NCBI RefSeq assembly: GCF_002813755.1
Contig: NZ_CP018061.1
Coordinates: 1,292,001 to 1,356,000, forward strand
Direction of reading: 5' to 3'
Origin: Enterococcus mundtii
GTDB taxonomy: Bacteria; Bacillota; Bacilli; Lactobacillales; Enterococcaceae
DNA: 64,000 bases
The translations under genes and the position numbers were made by a program. The notes under the pieces are model-generated. The model was not told the DNA's origin. It worked only from the letters and a program-made list of their open reading frames with translations, and did not search any database. Shown in pieces: positions 22,201 to 32,258 of this stretch. Position 1 is the stretch's first letter, and each line of letters starts with the position of its first letter.

Positions 22201-22450
22201 TGTGGTGACCCCAGTGGCTAAAATTTCTGAAGAAACAAAAGAGAAAAATGTCGTTGACCTGATTCGTGCTGGCAAAGCACAAGTGGTCGTCAATACCATT
22301 GATAAAGATCGTGGGAATGCGTCAAAAGATGGTTTTATCATTCGACGTGAAGCAGTAGAGCATGGCACGCCATTGTTTACCTCCCTTGATACCGCGGATG
22401 CGATCGTCCGCGTGATGGAATCCCGAGCATTTTCAACACAAGCAATCTAA
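19265..22450 (+). CDS. carB: Carbamoyl-phosphate synthase large subunit
   Basis: 1061 aa. Two homologous ATP-grasp halves: the first starts [21 protein letters not shown], the second [20 protein letters not shown] (about residue 555). A C-terminal MGS-like allosteric domain (about 930-1061) ends the protein. Uses bicarbonate, ammonia from CarA and two ATP to make carbamoyl phosphate. Complete, with no frameshift. Position inside the pyr operon suggests this copy serves pyrimidine synthesis. Confidence 0.97.
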   Translation: MPKRTDINKIMVIGSGPIIIGQAAEFDYAGTQACLALKEEGYEVVLVNSNPATIMTDKEIADQVYLEPITLEFVSRILRKERPDAILPTLGGQTGLNMAMELAESGILDELGIELLGTKLSAIDQAEDRDLFKKLMEELNQPIPESEIVTTVEEAVAFANKIGYPIIVRPAFTLGGTGGGMCENEAELRQIAENGLSLSPVTQCLIERSIAGFKEIEYEVMRDSADNAIVVCNMENFDPVGIHTGDSIVFAPSQTLADHEYQMLRDASLSIIRALKIEGGCNVQLALDPHSFNYYVIEVNPRVSRSSALASKATGYPIAKLAAKIALGLTLDEMKNPVTGTTFAEFEPALDYVVAKIPRWPFDKFENGERVLGTQMKATGEVMAIGRNIEESLLKAVRSLEIGAHHLELPELKTVSEERLMEKIVRAQDDRLFYLAEAIRRGYPIQELADLTKIDLFFLDKLLHIVELEAELSEQPNQLDLLLTVKQNGFTDRKIAELWKTTTEAIRQLRTEKNIQPVYKMVDTCAAEFESHTPYFYSTYEIENESHRSEKPSVLVLGSGPIRIGQGVEFDYATVHSVKAIQQAGYEAIIMNSNPETVSTDFSISDKLYFEPLTFEDVMNVIELEQPIGVIVQFGGQTAINLAEPLAKAGVKILGTTIEDLDRAENRDLFEQALQELGVPQPLGDTATSKEEAVAVANKIGYPVLVRPSYVLGGRAMEIVENQRDLEDYMEHAVKASPEHPVLVDRYLIGSECEVDAICDGETVLIPGIMEHIERAGVHSGDSMAVYPPQALSEEIKQTIEDYTIRLARGLNCIGMMNIQFVIHDNQVYVIEVNPRASRTVPFLSKVTNIPMAQIATKAILGEKLKDLGYEDGLYPETANVHVKAPVFSFTKLHKVDTYLGPEMKSTGEVMGSDQNLDKALYKAFEASGLRLPDYGAVLFTIADETKEEALGLAKRFAEIGYSLLATKNTAAFFEQHGLVVTPVAKISEETKEKNVVDLIRAGKAQVVVNTIDKDRGNASKDGFIIRREAVEHGTPLFTSLDTADAIVRVMESRAFSTQAI

Positions 22451-22454
22451 TCAT

Positions 22455-22472
22455 GGAGGGCAATTGCCCTCC
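22455..22472 (+). repeat. Perfect 18-nt palindrome between carB and pyrK
   Basis: GGAGGGCAATTGCCCTCC starts 5 nt after the carB stop. No T-run follows (TATTTAAAAAA), so it is not a classic terminator. It could be an RNA processing or stabilising hairpin or a DNA operator; the first arm also looks like a ribosome binding site that the hairpin would sequester. Confidence 0.7.
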
Positions 22473-22536
22473 TATTTAAAAAATGAAAAAAGCAAAGCAG
22501 TCTAGCGAAAAAGTCCCAAAACATAGGAGTGTAGAG

Positions 22537-24946
<2,410 letters not shown>

Positions 24947-24949
24947 TCT

Positions 24950-25582
24950 ATGAATATCGAACAAACTATTGCGAAAGACCTTTTAGAAATCGAAGCTGTT
25001 TTCTTAAGCCCCAATCAACCATTTACTTGGGCAAGTGGCATCAAAAGCCCCATCTATTGTGACAATCGCATCACGATGAGTTACCCAAAAGTCAGAAAAG
25101 AAATCGCTCAAGGATTAGCTGAAAAAATCAAGCAAGAATTTCCAGAAGTCGAAGTGATTGCTGGAACAGCAACTGCAGGAATCCCTCATGCAGCTTGGGT
25201 AGCTGAGATCTTAGACTTACCAATGGTCTATATTCGCAGCAAAGCGAAAGCTCATGGCAAAGGGAACCAAATCGAAGGACGGATCTTCGAAGGACAAAAA
25301 ATGGTGGTCATTGAAGATTTGATCTCAACAGGTGGAAGTGTGCTAGAAGCCGCTGAAGCAGCAAAACGAGAAGGGGCGGATGTTTTAGGTGTTGCAGCTA
25401 TCTTTACTTACGAGTTGCCAAAAGGAAAAGCTAACTTTGAAGCAGCGGGTCTGCCATTGGTTACTTTGACGAATTATTCTGTGCTGATCGAATTTGCTTT
25501 AGAAAACAAAACCATCGACGAAACAGAATTAGCTTTACTAAAAGAATGGAAAAAAGATCCTGAGAATTGGGTAACGGATTAA
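24950..25582 (+). CDS. pyrE: Orotate phosphoribosyltransferase
   Basis: 210 aa. PRPP-binding motif [17 protein letters not shown] near residue 120; orotate-binding N-terminal [11 protein letters not shown]. Makes OMP from orotate and PRPP. Last gene of the operon and followed directly by an intrinsic terminator. Confidence 0.96.
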   Translation: MNIEQTIAKDLLEIEAVFLSPNQPFTWASGIKSPIYCDNRITMSYPKVRKEIAQGLAEKIKQEFPEVEVIAGTATAGIPHAAWVAEILDLPMVYIRSKAKAHGKGNQIEGRIFEGQKMVVIEDLISTGGSVLEAAEAAKREGADVLGVAAIFTYELPKGKANFEAAGLPLVTLTNYSVLIEFALENKTIDETELALLKEWKKDPENWVTD

Positions 25583-25585
25583 GTT

Positions 25586-25627
25586 GAAAAAAGGGCGGGA
25601 AAACATTTGTTGTTTCAGCCCTTTTTC
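25586..25627 (+). terminator. Terminator of the pyr operon
   Basis: AAAAAGGGC pairs with GCCCTTTTT across a loop of about 20 nt, and the T-run follows. It lies 4 nt after the pyrE stop. Confidence 0.85.
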
Positions 25628-25779
25628 TATTTGTGAACTAGCCAAATCCTGACGGTACATAGTAAAAACTAATCTTTTATAAATGAAAACCTCTAAAGAT
25701 AATAAGCTGAAAATTTGCGAATTCAAGTTATTTAATGATAAGATTATCGGAAAAGTCATCTCAAGGAGGAGGAATCTTT

Positions 25780-26421
25780 ATGGGATTGAATGAATTTATT
25801 TTAGGACTAAATAACTTAGAAAGAATCACACGGGCGCCAGGTTTCTTCAAACATACTGAACATACTGTTGCTGCTCATTCCTATCGTGTGGCTTCAATTG
25901 CGCAAGTCTTAGGTGATATTGAAGAACTCCATGGGCAACCAATCGATTGGAAACTCTTGTATGAAAAAGCTTTGAACCATGATTACACGGAACGTTTTAT
26001 CGGCGACATCAAAACTCCAGTAAAATATGCAAGTAAAGAATTGCGAGGGATGCTACAGACCGTCGAAGAAAAAATGACGGATGAGTTTATCAATCAAGAA
26101 ATTCCCGAAGCATTACAAGACGTCTATCGTCGCCGCTTGTTCGAAGGAAAAGACGATACGGTCGAAGGCGAATTGCTAGCTGTATCAGATAAAATCGATT
26201 TGTTGTATGAATCATTTGATGAGATCAGTAAAAATAATCCGGAAAAAGTCTATAAAGAGATGTTTATTGAGGCGGTCACAACGATCAAAGGCTTTGACCA
26301 TCGACCGTCCGTCCAATATTTTTTCAAGGAGATCTTTCCGGAGTTGCTCAATCAAGAATTCTATGGAAAAGAGGATTTCTTAGCAGCTGTTTCAAATATT
26401 GTCAAAAAAGAAAAAGAATAG
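25780..26421 (+). CDS. HD-domain hydrolase, YfbR-like 5'-nucleotidase family
   Basis: 213 aa from the ATG at 25780, preceded by AAGGAGGAGGAA; the in-frame start at 25735 is unsupported. Metal-binding residues H33, H67 and D68 (NHDYTE) and a distal Asp in VSDKID are visible, plus R18. These match in position the catalytic set I recall for E. coli YfbR, which dephosphorylates deoxyribonucleoside monophosphates. Location after the pyrimidine genes fits a role in nucleotide pool control, but substrate is inferred. Followed 41 nt later by the carbonic anhydrase gene, so the three genes up to 28063 may be one unit. Confidence 0.82.
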   Translation: MGLNEFILGLNNLERITRAPGFFKHTEHTVAAHSYRVASIAQVLGDIEELHGQPIDWKLLYEKALNHDYTERFIGDIKTPVKYASKELRGMLQTVEEKMTDEFINQEIPEALQDVYRRRLFEGKDDTVEGELLAVSDKIDLLYESFDEISKNNPEKVYKEMFIEAVTTIKGFDHRPSVQYFFKEIFPELLNQEFYGKEDFLAAVSNIVKKEKE

Positions 26422-26462
26422 TCGAAGTGCCTTGTAGGTAACTGATTCAGGAGGAATTTTAG

Positions 26463-27164
26463 TTGAAGAAGAATATGGATGTTGAGTGGGGTTATTCTGG
26501 TGAAAGAGGACCGGAACATTGGGCAGAGTTGTGCGATTGGTTTGCAAAAGGAGCCGAATTTGAGTTGCAATCGCCCATTCCTCTAGTTACATGTGAAAAA
26601 AGCAGTGACACGAAAGAAACACTGTCTTTTCACTATCAGAAGCAACGCTTCACGGATAAGGAGTTCAAGAACACGATCCATCTTGTGCCATACGATCAAA
26701 TTAGTTACGTTCTTTTCAATGAAGAGACATACTATTTGACCGACATCCATTTTCACATGCCGTCAGAACACGTCATCAATGGGAAACAAGAAGATATCGA
26801 GTTTCACTTTGTCCATACGAACGAACGACAAGAAAACTTAGTGGTTGGTGCGATGTACCATCTATCAAATGATAAGGGTTGGTTATATGATCGCCAAAAT
26901 GGCGACAAATGGGACCTTGATGCACATGAACATTGGACCGATGCCTCTGTCTTTTTCCCTGAGCAGAAAAGTCATTATCATTACGTTGGTTCATTGACCA
27001 CTCCCCCAACGAGTGGACCGATCCAATGGTTCGTCATGGATCAAGTCGGTCAATTGAATCGTGATTTTCTGATCCCATTCAAAGGACAATATGCGCAGCC
27101 AAATAATCGTCCATTACAACCAGTAAAGGAACGAAAAATTTATTATTACAAGGGGACGAAATGA
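26463..27164 (+). CDS. Alpha-class carbonic anhydrase without signal peptide
   Basis: 233 aa; TTG start with AGGAGGAA upstream (an ATG four codons in is possible). The alpha-CA pattern is clear: WGYSGERGPEHW near the start, zinc ligands H96 and H98 (IHFHMPSEH) and H115 (EFHFVH), and GSLTTPPTSGPIQW. It interconverts CO2 and bicarbonate. There is no signal peptide, so it should act in the cytoplasm, although most bacterial alpha-CAs are exported. Placed downstream of carAB, which uses bicarbonate; that link is inferred. Overlaps the LysR gene by 4 nt. Confidence 0.88.
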   Translation: MKKNMDVEWGYSGERGPEHWAELCDWFAKGAEFELQSPIPLVTCEKSSDTKETLSFHYQKQRFTDKEFKNTIHLVPYDQISYVLFNEETYYLTDIHFHMPSEHVINGKQEDIEFHFVHTNERQENLVVGAMYHLSNDKGWLYDRQNGDKWDLDAHEHWTDASVFFPEQKSHYHYVGSLTTPPTSGPIQWFVMDQVGQLNRDFLIPFKGQYAQPNNRPLQPVKERKIYYYKGTK

Positions 27165-28063
27165 ACATCCAACAATTGAAATATGTCACTGCGGTAGCGA
27201 ATAATGGAAGTTTTCGAGAAGCAGCAAAAAAATTGTTTGTTTCTCAACCAAGCCTTTCTGCAGCGATCAAAGAATTGGAAAACGAATTAAGTATCACTTT
27301 ATTTACCCGCACGAATCGAGGTGCCTATCTAACAGAAGAAGGTCAAGCCTTTTTAAAACGGGCGGAACGGATTTTAGTACAATTAGATTCTTTGGAAAAC
27401 TATTACCAGAAAAGTGAAAAGCGAGAAAGCTTTTCGATTGCTTCACAACACTATGATTTTTTAGGGCCATTGACTGCGCAACTGATCGAGACCTTTAAAG
27501 CAGAAGTGAAGCAGTTTCGGATCATGGAAACGACGACAGCAAACGTGATCGAAGAAGTCCAACAGCAGCAAAGCGAGTTAGGTATCCTTTATATGAATGA
27601 CCATAATCGCACAGGAATCAAGCGTTACTTAGAACAAGGGGAATTGATCGCGCAGTCTTTAGGAACATTTAAGACCCATATCTTTCTTAGACAGCGCCAT
27701 CCACTTGCCCAGCAAGAAGAAATAAAGGTAGAAGAGCTAGCAGCATTTCCGCAAGTTCGGTTTACACAAGATGGCAATAATTTCCCTTACTTTTATGAAG
27801 ATCTAATTGAGATCCCTGAACAAGAATCGGTGATCTATACGAGTGATCGTGGCACATTGATGAACATTGTGTTAGAAACAGATGCTTACGCTTCAGGTTC
27901 TGGCATCGTGATCGGGGAGATCAAAGAATATTTACGCTTGATTCCATTAGCTGATAGTCCGATGAATGAGTTATATGTCATTTATTCTGGAAAGCAGCCA
28001 TTAAGTGATATCGCCAAGAAGTTTATCACAAGTATCCAACAGGTGATGAAACAGATGAAGTGA
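27161..28063 (+). CDS. LysR-family transcriptional regulator
   Basis: 300 aa. N-terminal winged HTH (residues 1-60: MNIQQLKYVTAVANNGSFREAAKKLFVSQPS...) and a type 2 periplasmic-binding-fold effector domain (about 90-295). CynR/CysB-like layout of normal length. The gene is translationally coupled to the carbonic anhydrase gene through ATGA, so it may control that gene in response to CO2, bicarbonate or a metabolite; this is inference. A terminator follows. Confidence 0.88.
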   Translation: MNIQQLKYVTAVANNGSFREAAKKLFVSQPSLSAAIKELENELSITLFTRTNRGAYLTEEGQAFLKRAERILVQLDSLENYYQKSEKRESFSIASQHYDFLGPLTAQLIETFKAEVKQFRIMETTTANVIEEVQQQQSELGILYMNDHNRTGIKRYLEQGELIAQSLGTFKTHIFLRQRHPLAQQEEIKVEELAAFPQVRFTQDGNNFPYFYEDLIEIPEQESVIYTSDRGTLMNIVLETDAYASGSGIVIGEIKEYLRLIPLADSPMNELYVIYSGKQPLSDIAKKFITSIQQVMKQMK

Positions 28064-28109
28064 ACGTTTAAAATCGAATCAATCCTTTCATTGGAAAAGA
28101 AGATGAAGC

Positions 28110-28158
28110 AAAAGATAAGTCGTGAAATCAGCGAATGTTGATTTCAGGCTTATTTTTT
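28110..28158 (+). terminator. Terminator after the carbonic anhydrase-LysR unit
   Basis: TGAAATCA pairs with TGATTTCA and the outer AAGATAAG with CTTATTTT, followed by a T-run. It isolates the downstream toxin gene from read-through. Confidence 0.75.
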
Positions 28159-28268
28159 GTTCGTTCAAGTCTGACTGTATTGTTGCAGTAAAGTACATAA
28201 TGTTACATAGTTAAAAAAATGATTCATACTGTCATTAATAAATCGATTGGGAACGATTTCACCATTGG

Positions 28269-28286
28269 TTTATCAATAATGATAAA
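28269..28286 (+). promoter_or_regulatory. Inverted repeat overlapping the toxin gene's ribosome binding site
   Basis: TTTATCA-ATAA-TGATAAA is a perfect 7-bp inverted repeat whose second arm runs into the AAAGGGG ribosome binding site (28284-28290) of the pore-forming toxin gene. It could act as an operator or as a weak translation-blocking hairpin. Confidence 0.45.
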
Positions 28287-28299
28287 GGGGATCAACAAA

Positions 28300-29235
28300 A
28301 TGAAAAAAGTAATAAAATTAATGTTAGGAGTAGTTGGAGCGACGAGTGTAGGACTATTTAAAGGGGAGTCGGTTGCTTGTGCGGATGATTCGCTTCCACA
28401 AATCGGAGAAGGGTATTTGAAATCGGTCAATCAAAGCACGATCGATCGCATGAGTACGATGGCCTATGCTTTGTCCTACCAAATGTATCAATGGGGAGAT
28501 ATTGGTGTGAATGAAAGACTCACTGGCAATGAATACAATCCAAAAAATGTGTCCAGTCAATCCTATTCAGTAGGAGTCAATAGTGATATGGGAACGAAAC
28601 AAACGTCAAAAACTGTGAATACAAGTGTTTTTCATAATCAAACAAATCAAGATCAAACGTTTACCACACCTTCTTATACCGAAACTTATATAGATTCGCT
28701 TACGACATCAACCACACATTCTGCAGGTATTTCTACATCAGCGAGTACTGAAATCAGCGTACCAATGTTTGGTTCGGCAAGTATGGGTCTTGAATTAAGT
28801 TACAATTTTAGTACAACCACTTCACATACTCGGGAAACACAAAAAGGCTGGACTGTTCCTGGTCAAGCCATCAATGTTCGACCGGGACATACAGTCGAAG
28901 TCAATTGGGTATTTTATACGGGTGAAGCAACAGGAACGGTTGATTTACAAGAACGCATCCGAGCAGATATCCCGTATAAAAAAGATTCTGCTGGGCGTAT
29001 CCATACATACGGACTTGGAACGGTAGTTGGCGACCGTCAAGTGCTGTCAGATAGTTATTGGGATCGCTATATCACAGAAAGTCGTAATAACTGGAAGAAA
29101 GTCGATGCAAATGTGGCAGGACAAAAAATTGGTGCTGGTACCTATCGTGTCGATTATGGTTCAGGATTTGTCTTAGAAGCCTTCGATCGAACGACTGGCA
29201 CAAAAGAAATCATTGCGACAGGCTATCGAATTTAA
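28300..29235 (+). CDS. Secreted pore-forming toxin, ETX/MTX2 aerolysin-type (Epx-like)
   Basis: 311 aa from the ATG at 28300 (AAAGGGG, 9 nt upstream); the in-frame ATG at 28219 would put 27 residues before the signal peptide. Signal peptide MKKVIKLML...ESVACA with predicted cleavage A28/D29. The mature protein is beta-rich with long Ser/Thr stretches and the amphipathic strand pair TTSTTHSAGISTSASTEISV...LELSYNFSTTTSHT, typical of the insertion hairpin of the epsilon-toxin/Mtx2 family. Enterococcal members are known as Epx toxins, some of which use MHC class I as receptor. Which Epx type this is cannot be told by eye. Monocistronic, between two terminators, among core genes. Confidence 0.85.
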   Translation: MKKVIKLMLGVVGATSVGLFKGESVACADDSLPQIGEGYLKSVNQSTIDRMSTMAYALSYQMYQWGDIGVNERLTGNEYNPKNVSSQSYSVGVNSDMGTKQTSKTVNTSVFHNQTNQDQTFTTPSYTETYIDSLTTSTTHSAGISTSASTEISVPMFGSASMGLELSYNFSTTTSHTRETQKGWTVPGQAINVRPGHTVEVNWVFYTGEATGTVDLQERIRADIPYKKDSAGRIHTYGLGTVVGDRQVLSDSYWDRYITESRNNWKKVDANVAGQKIGAGTYRVDYGSGFVLEAFDRTTGTKEIIATGYRI

Positions 29236-29259
29236 TTTGTCATTCGCATTTTGAACCAC

Positions 29260-29307
29260 AAAAAAACCGATCGTCAGAAGTCATGACTTCTTGACGTCGG
29301 TTTTTTT
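29260..29307. terminator. Bidirectional terminator between the Epx-like gene and rqcH
   Basis: AAAAAAACCGA...TCGGTTTTTTT flanks an inner AGAAGTCATGACTTCT palindrome. It serves the toxin gene on the plus strand and rqcH on the minus strand. Confidence 0.88.
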
Positions 29308-29315
29308 CAGCAAAA

Positions 29316-31016
29316 TCAATCTTTTGTCATTGCTTGGATTTTTTCTTCTTCTGGTGTTACAATAATCGTTTTTTGGTTTTCGTAAATCACATATCCAGGT
29401 TTTGCGCCATTCGGTTTGCGGATATGTTTGACTTGCACTAGATCCACAGGCACCTGTGCAGAGTGGCGATATTTTGAGTAATACGCAGCTAGTTCCGCAG
29501 CTTCCGTAATGGTTTCATCAGAAGGTTGATCACTCTTGATGATCACATGAGACCCTGGAATGTTTTGCGCGTGCAACCAGTGATCCGTTTTTCTTGCAGT
29601 TTTCATGGTTAATTGATCATTTTGCAGATTGTTTTTACCAACTAAAATCTCAGTGCCGTCAGAAGAGAAGTAGCGATCAGGTTGAGAAGGTTTTGCTTTC
29701 TTTTGTTTTTTGTTTGTTTTCTTTTTCAAGTAGCCCTCTGCTAATAGCTCTTCTTTGATCACTTCGATATCCATCGGTCCAGCAATCTCCAATTGCGAAA
29801 GGACAGATTCAAGGTACTGGATCTCGCTTTTCGCTTCTTCGATTTGTTTCCCGATCAATTTGACCGCATTTTTAAGTTTTTGGTAGCGATGAAAGTACTT
29901 TTGCGCATTCTGATTAGGTGTTAAGGCGGGATCAAGAGCAATCCGGATTGGTTGATTCTCTTCATAATAGTTCGCTAAGGTCACTTCAGTCGCACCACGA
30001 GGAACTTGAGTCATAAAAGTCGTCAATAGTTCGCCATCACGACGAAATTCTTCCGCATTTTCTGAATCAAGCAAGGTCTGCTCGCGCTTTTTCAATTTAT
30101 TGCGATTACGTTTCAGTTCATTTTCGATTTTACGGATCAGTTCGCCGCCTTGTTGCTTCGCTCGATCTTTTTCCGCTTTTTCTTGGTAAAACGCATCTAA
30201 TAACGCGCTTAAAGTTGCGTATTCTTGCACTGAATCGGCTTGTTTCGCCAATTCTTGATAAGCAATCGGCGTAAAGTATTCTTTTGTGCCCACTTCATAG
30301 TGTGTGGGTGTAGGTTGATCGATTGCAGTAAAGAATTCTTCCCAGACAGCCATTTTTTCATTCGGTCGCTGATTGATCCGTTCGACTAATTCTAACGCAG
30401 TGTCGTGGCCTAATCCTTGAAAGGCTTGTTGTAGTGCTTTGGCATTTGGCTCGATTTTTGATAGACGTTCAAATACTTGTTCTTTTGTTGCTTCAAAAGG
30501 ATCAAGTACCGCTTGTTCAGGTGGTGCGACATATTCGACACCAGGGAGTAACGAACGATACGTGTTTTGTGAGCTGCCGATATGTTTGATGGCGTCTAAA
30601 ATCTTTTGTGTTTGTTGGTTCACTAAAACGATGGTACTGTGTCGTCCCATCAATTCAACGATCAAAACAATATTTTGTAAGTCACCTAGTTCATCCCGTT
30701 TTGAAAAATGGAAGTGGATGACTCGGTCATTTTTGATTTGCTTGATATTTTCTAAAATCGCACCATCTAAATGTTTGCGCAACATCATCACGAAGTTCGG
30801 CGGATTTTCTGGATTTTGATAATCGATCTCTGTGATCTGGACACGGGCATAGCTTGGATGAGCAGATAACAACAATCGGTGGTTCTTTCCACGAGAACGA
30901 ATCACCAAAATGATTTCATTTTCATACGGTTGGTGGATCTTTGAGACCCGACCAGATAATAGTGTTTCGCGCAATTCATGGATCATTGCATGGGTAAATA
31001 CACCATCAAAGGACAT
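29316..31016 (-). CDS. rqcH: Rqc2/RqcH-type NFACT protein (fibronectin-binding protein A homologue)
   Basis: 566 aa. NFACT-N domain at the start (MSFDGVFTHAMIHELRETLLSGRVSKIHQPYENEIIL), central helix-hairpin-helix and coiled coil (about 290-420, rich in K/E), and NFACT-R domain near the C-terminus (KTDHWLHAQNIPGSHVII). In Bacillus, RqcH adds C-terminal alanine tails to nascent chains on stalled 50S subunits; enterococcal homologues were first described as the fibronectin-binding EfbA/FbpA proteins. Intact; monocistronic; ATTCCTCATT before the ATG gives a modest ribosome binding site. Confidence 0.92.
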   Translation of the reverse strand: MSFDGVFTHAMIHELRETLLSGRVSKIHQPYENEIILVIRSRGKNHRLLLSAHPSYARVQITEIDYQNPENPPNFVMMLRKHLDGAILENIKQIKNDRVIHFHFSKRDELGDLQNIVLIVELMGRHSTIVLVNQQTQKILDAIKHIGSSQNTYRSLLPGVEYVAPPEQAVLDPFEATKEQVFERLSKIEPNAKALQQAFQGLGHDTALELVERINQRPNEKMAVWEEFFTAIDQPTPTHYEVGTKEYFTPIAYQELAKQADSVQEYATLSALLDAFYQEKAEKDRAKQQGGELIRKIENELKRNRNKLKKREQTLLDSENAEEFRRDGELLTTFMTQVPRGATEVTLANYYEENQPIRIALDPALTPNQNAQKYFHRYQKLKNAVKLIGKQIEEAKSEIQYLESVLSQLEIAGPMDIEVIKEELLAEGYLKKKTNKKQKKAKPSQPDRYFSSDGTEILVGKNNLQNDQLTMKTARKTDHWLHAQNIPGSHVIIKSDQPSDETITEAAELAAYYSKYRHSAQVPVDLVQVKHIRKPNGAKPGYVIYENQKTIIVTPEEEKIQAMTKD

Positions 31017-31208
31017 GATTCATTCCTCATTTCTATTCATAAGTACACTTATTATAACGAAAAAAGAAAGGAAAGACCAATGGACCGGATGATTTCTTCT
31101 GTAAAAGAGAGAACAACGAAAGAATTTACATGAAAAACTAGTGTTTTATTTCGTTCTTTCGCTTGATTTTAGGTATAATTAGAGAAAGGACAGGTGGGGG
31201 AAAAGAAG

Positions 31209-31835
31209 ATGCAGCGATTGATGGTAGAAATAAAGGAAAAAATCATAATGAGCTACACGAATTTATCAGAGGATTTTGAACAACATCCTCAAAAATACTT
31301 CAGACGGATCGGTCTTCTTCTGAGCTGTTCATTTTTGTTGACGGCTGCAATGTTTTTTTTGCCAAGTAAAATTAAAGAAGCACAGGTGGATTCATTGATT
31401 TATTCCTCGATCCATTCCGAAAAGTTACAGCCTTTGCCATTTTCTTCCGCGCATCAAGAGATTACTGATAGTCGAGCCATCTCAGTCATGTTTAGTCTGC
31501 CAAAGGGTGAGCTTTACAAACAAGTGATGGATATATTTGAAGATCCGCAACAAAGTAGTGAGTTGAATCGAAAGATTTTCTTCTATCCACTCATTTATGA
31601 TACCCCAGAATTAGAACAACGGTATGGGATCGAAAAAGATAAAATCACTATTATTTTCTTTGATGGCGGAAAAGAGAGAAATCGCTTAGTCCTTTCTGAC
31701 CAAAATAAAGAAGAACTTGAGAAAACCTTGGTTCCTGCATTGAATCGATTGCCATTGATCAACATCAAACAACTTGAAAAAGAATTAGCAAACGGCGAAC
31801 AAGCGGAAGAAACAACAGAGAGTACCTTGGAGTAA
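31209..31835 (+). CDS. Hypothetical protein with one transmembrane segment
   Basis: 208 aa from the ATG at 31209, which follows GTGGGGGA; a second possible start is the ATG of MSYTNL at 31248. A cytoplasmic N-terminus of about 35 residues, one hydrophobic segment (RIGLLLSCSFLLTAAMFFLPS) and an extracytoplasmic domain of about 150 residues rich in charged residues, ending in acidic EEAEETTEST-type sequence. It was not recognised. A TATAAT at 31174-31179 may be its -10. It has no obvious operon partner: the Trp leader promoter starts just after it. Confidence 0.65.
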   Translation: MQRLMVEIKEKIIMSYTNLSEDFEQHPQKYFRRIGLLLSCSFLLTAAMFFLPSKIKEAQVDSLIYSSIHSEKLQPLPFSSAHQEITDSRAISVMFSLPKGELYKQVMDIFEDPQQSSELNRKIFFYPLIYDTPELEQRYGIEKDKITIIFFDGGKERNRLVLSDQNKEELEKTLVPALNRLPLINIKQLEKELANGEQAEETTESTLE

Positions 31836-31890
31836 GTGTAGCGGAATACTTAGTGATAAATAACAAAAAGTCAAAAAAATAAAAAATTAG

Positions 31891-31919
31891 TTGACGGATA
31901 AATAAAATTCGATTAGACT
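31891..31919 (+). promoter_or_regulatory. Promoter of the Trp leader-trpXYZ transcript
   Basis: TTGACG (31891-31896) and TAGACT (31914-31919) with a 17-bp spacer. Predicted start near 31926, about 27 nt before the leader peptide ATG. Confidence 0.65.
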
Positions 31920-31952
31920 TAGGATAACACTTAAAGGAAAGGATGGTCCAAG

Positions 31953-32015
31953 ATGAACTTATCAATTCAAATTTTATCAGAACATAAAAATAATTGGCGT
32001 AACTGGCGTAGATAA
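31953..32015 (+). CDS. Tryptophan leader peptide (20 aa)
   Basis: A 20-codon reading frame with an AAAGGAAAGG ribosome binding site and an ATG, ending in NNWRNWRR. Trp codons are at 31995 and 32004, close to the TAA at 32013-32015. Tryptophan is the rarest amino acid, so two in the last six codons is a strong sign of a sensor peptide. It sits between a good promoter and a nest of mutually exclusive hairpins upstream of the tryptophan-type ABC transporter trpXYZ. Too short for an ordinary gene and not recognised as a described leader. Confidence 0.75.
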   Translation: MNLSIQILSEHKNNWRNWRR

Positions 32016-32141
32016 GTTGTATCAAGGGCGAACTTTTTCGTAGATACAACTTTTTAGAGTACAACAATGTACGATTCTAAAGTTTGTATCTATGCTGGAC
32101 AAGAATTTGATGACCGCATAGATGGCTCTATGCGGTTTTTT
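32016..32141 (+). promoter_or_regulatory. Five-segment transcription attenuator (putative Trp switch)
   Basis: Segments: A GTTGTATC (32016-32023), B GATACAAC (32043-32050), C TTGTATC with upstream TCTAAA (32076-32090), C' ATCTATGC (32088-32095), D ACCGCATAGA (32113-32122), E TCTATGCGGT (32127-32136) and T6. A pairs with B; B pairs with C (7 bp plus TTTAGA/TCTAAA and an inner GTAC/GTAC); C' pairs with GCATAGAT in D; D pairs with E to give a 10-bp terminator. Inferred logic: a ribosome stalled at the Trp codons leaves A free, so A:B forms, C':D forms and D:E cannot. A ribosome reaching the stop covers A, so B:C forms and the D:E terminator forms. Confidence 0.7.
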
Positions 32142-32147
32142 GTTGGT

Positions 32148-32187
32148 AAAAGACAATGACCGTACCAGCGGTGATTGTCTTTTTTTG
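32148..32187 (+). terminator. Second intrinsic terminator in the trpXYZ leader
   Basis: AAAAGACAAT (32148-32157) pairs with ATTGTCTTTT (32174-32183), extended by ACCG/CGGT around a six-nt loop, and a T-run follows. It lies between the D:E terminator and trpX, so transcripts must pass two terminators. Whether it also has an antiterminator partner was not established. Confidence 0.8.
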
Positions 32188-32258
32188 TTCATTCGCTCGA
32201 AGTTACACACGTAGCCGATTTATTTAAAAAAAATACATAACAAAAAGGGGAAATAAAA

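Noticed and set aside
31926..32258. T-box riboswitch for trpXYZ
   Set aside because: No GGGTGGNACCGCG antiterminator motif or specifier stem was found, and the region codes a Trp-rich peptide instead.
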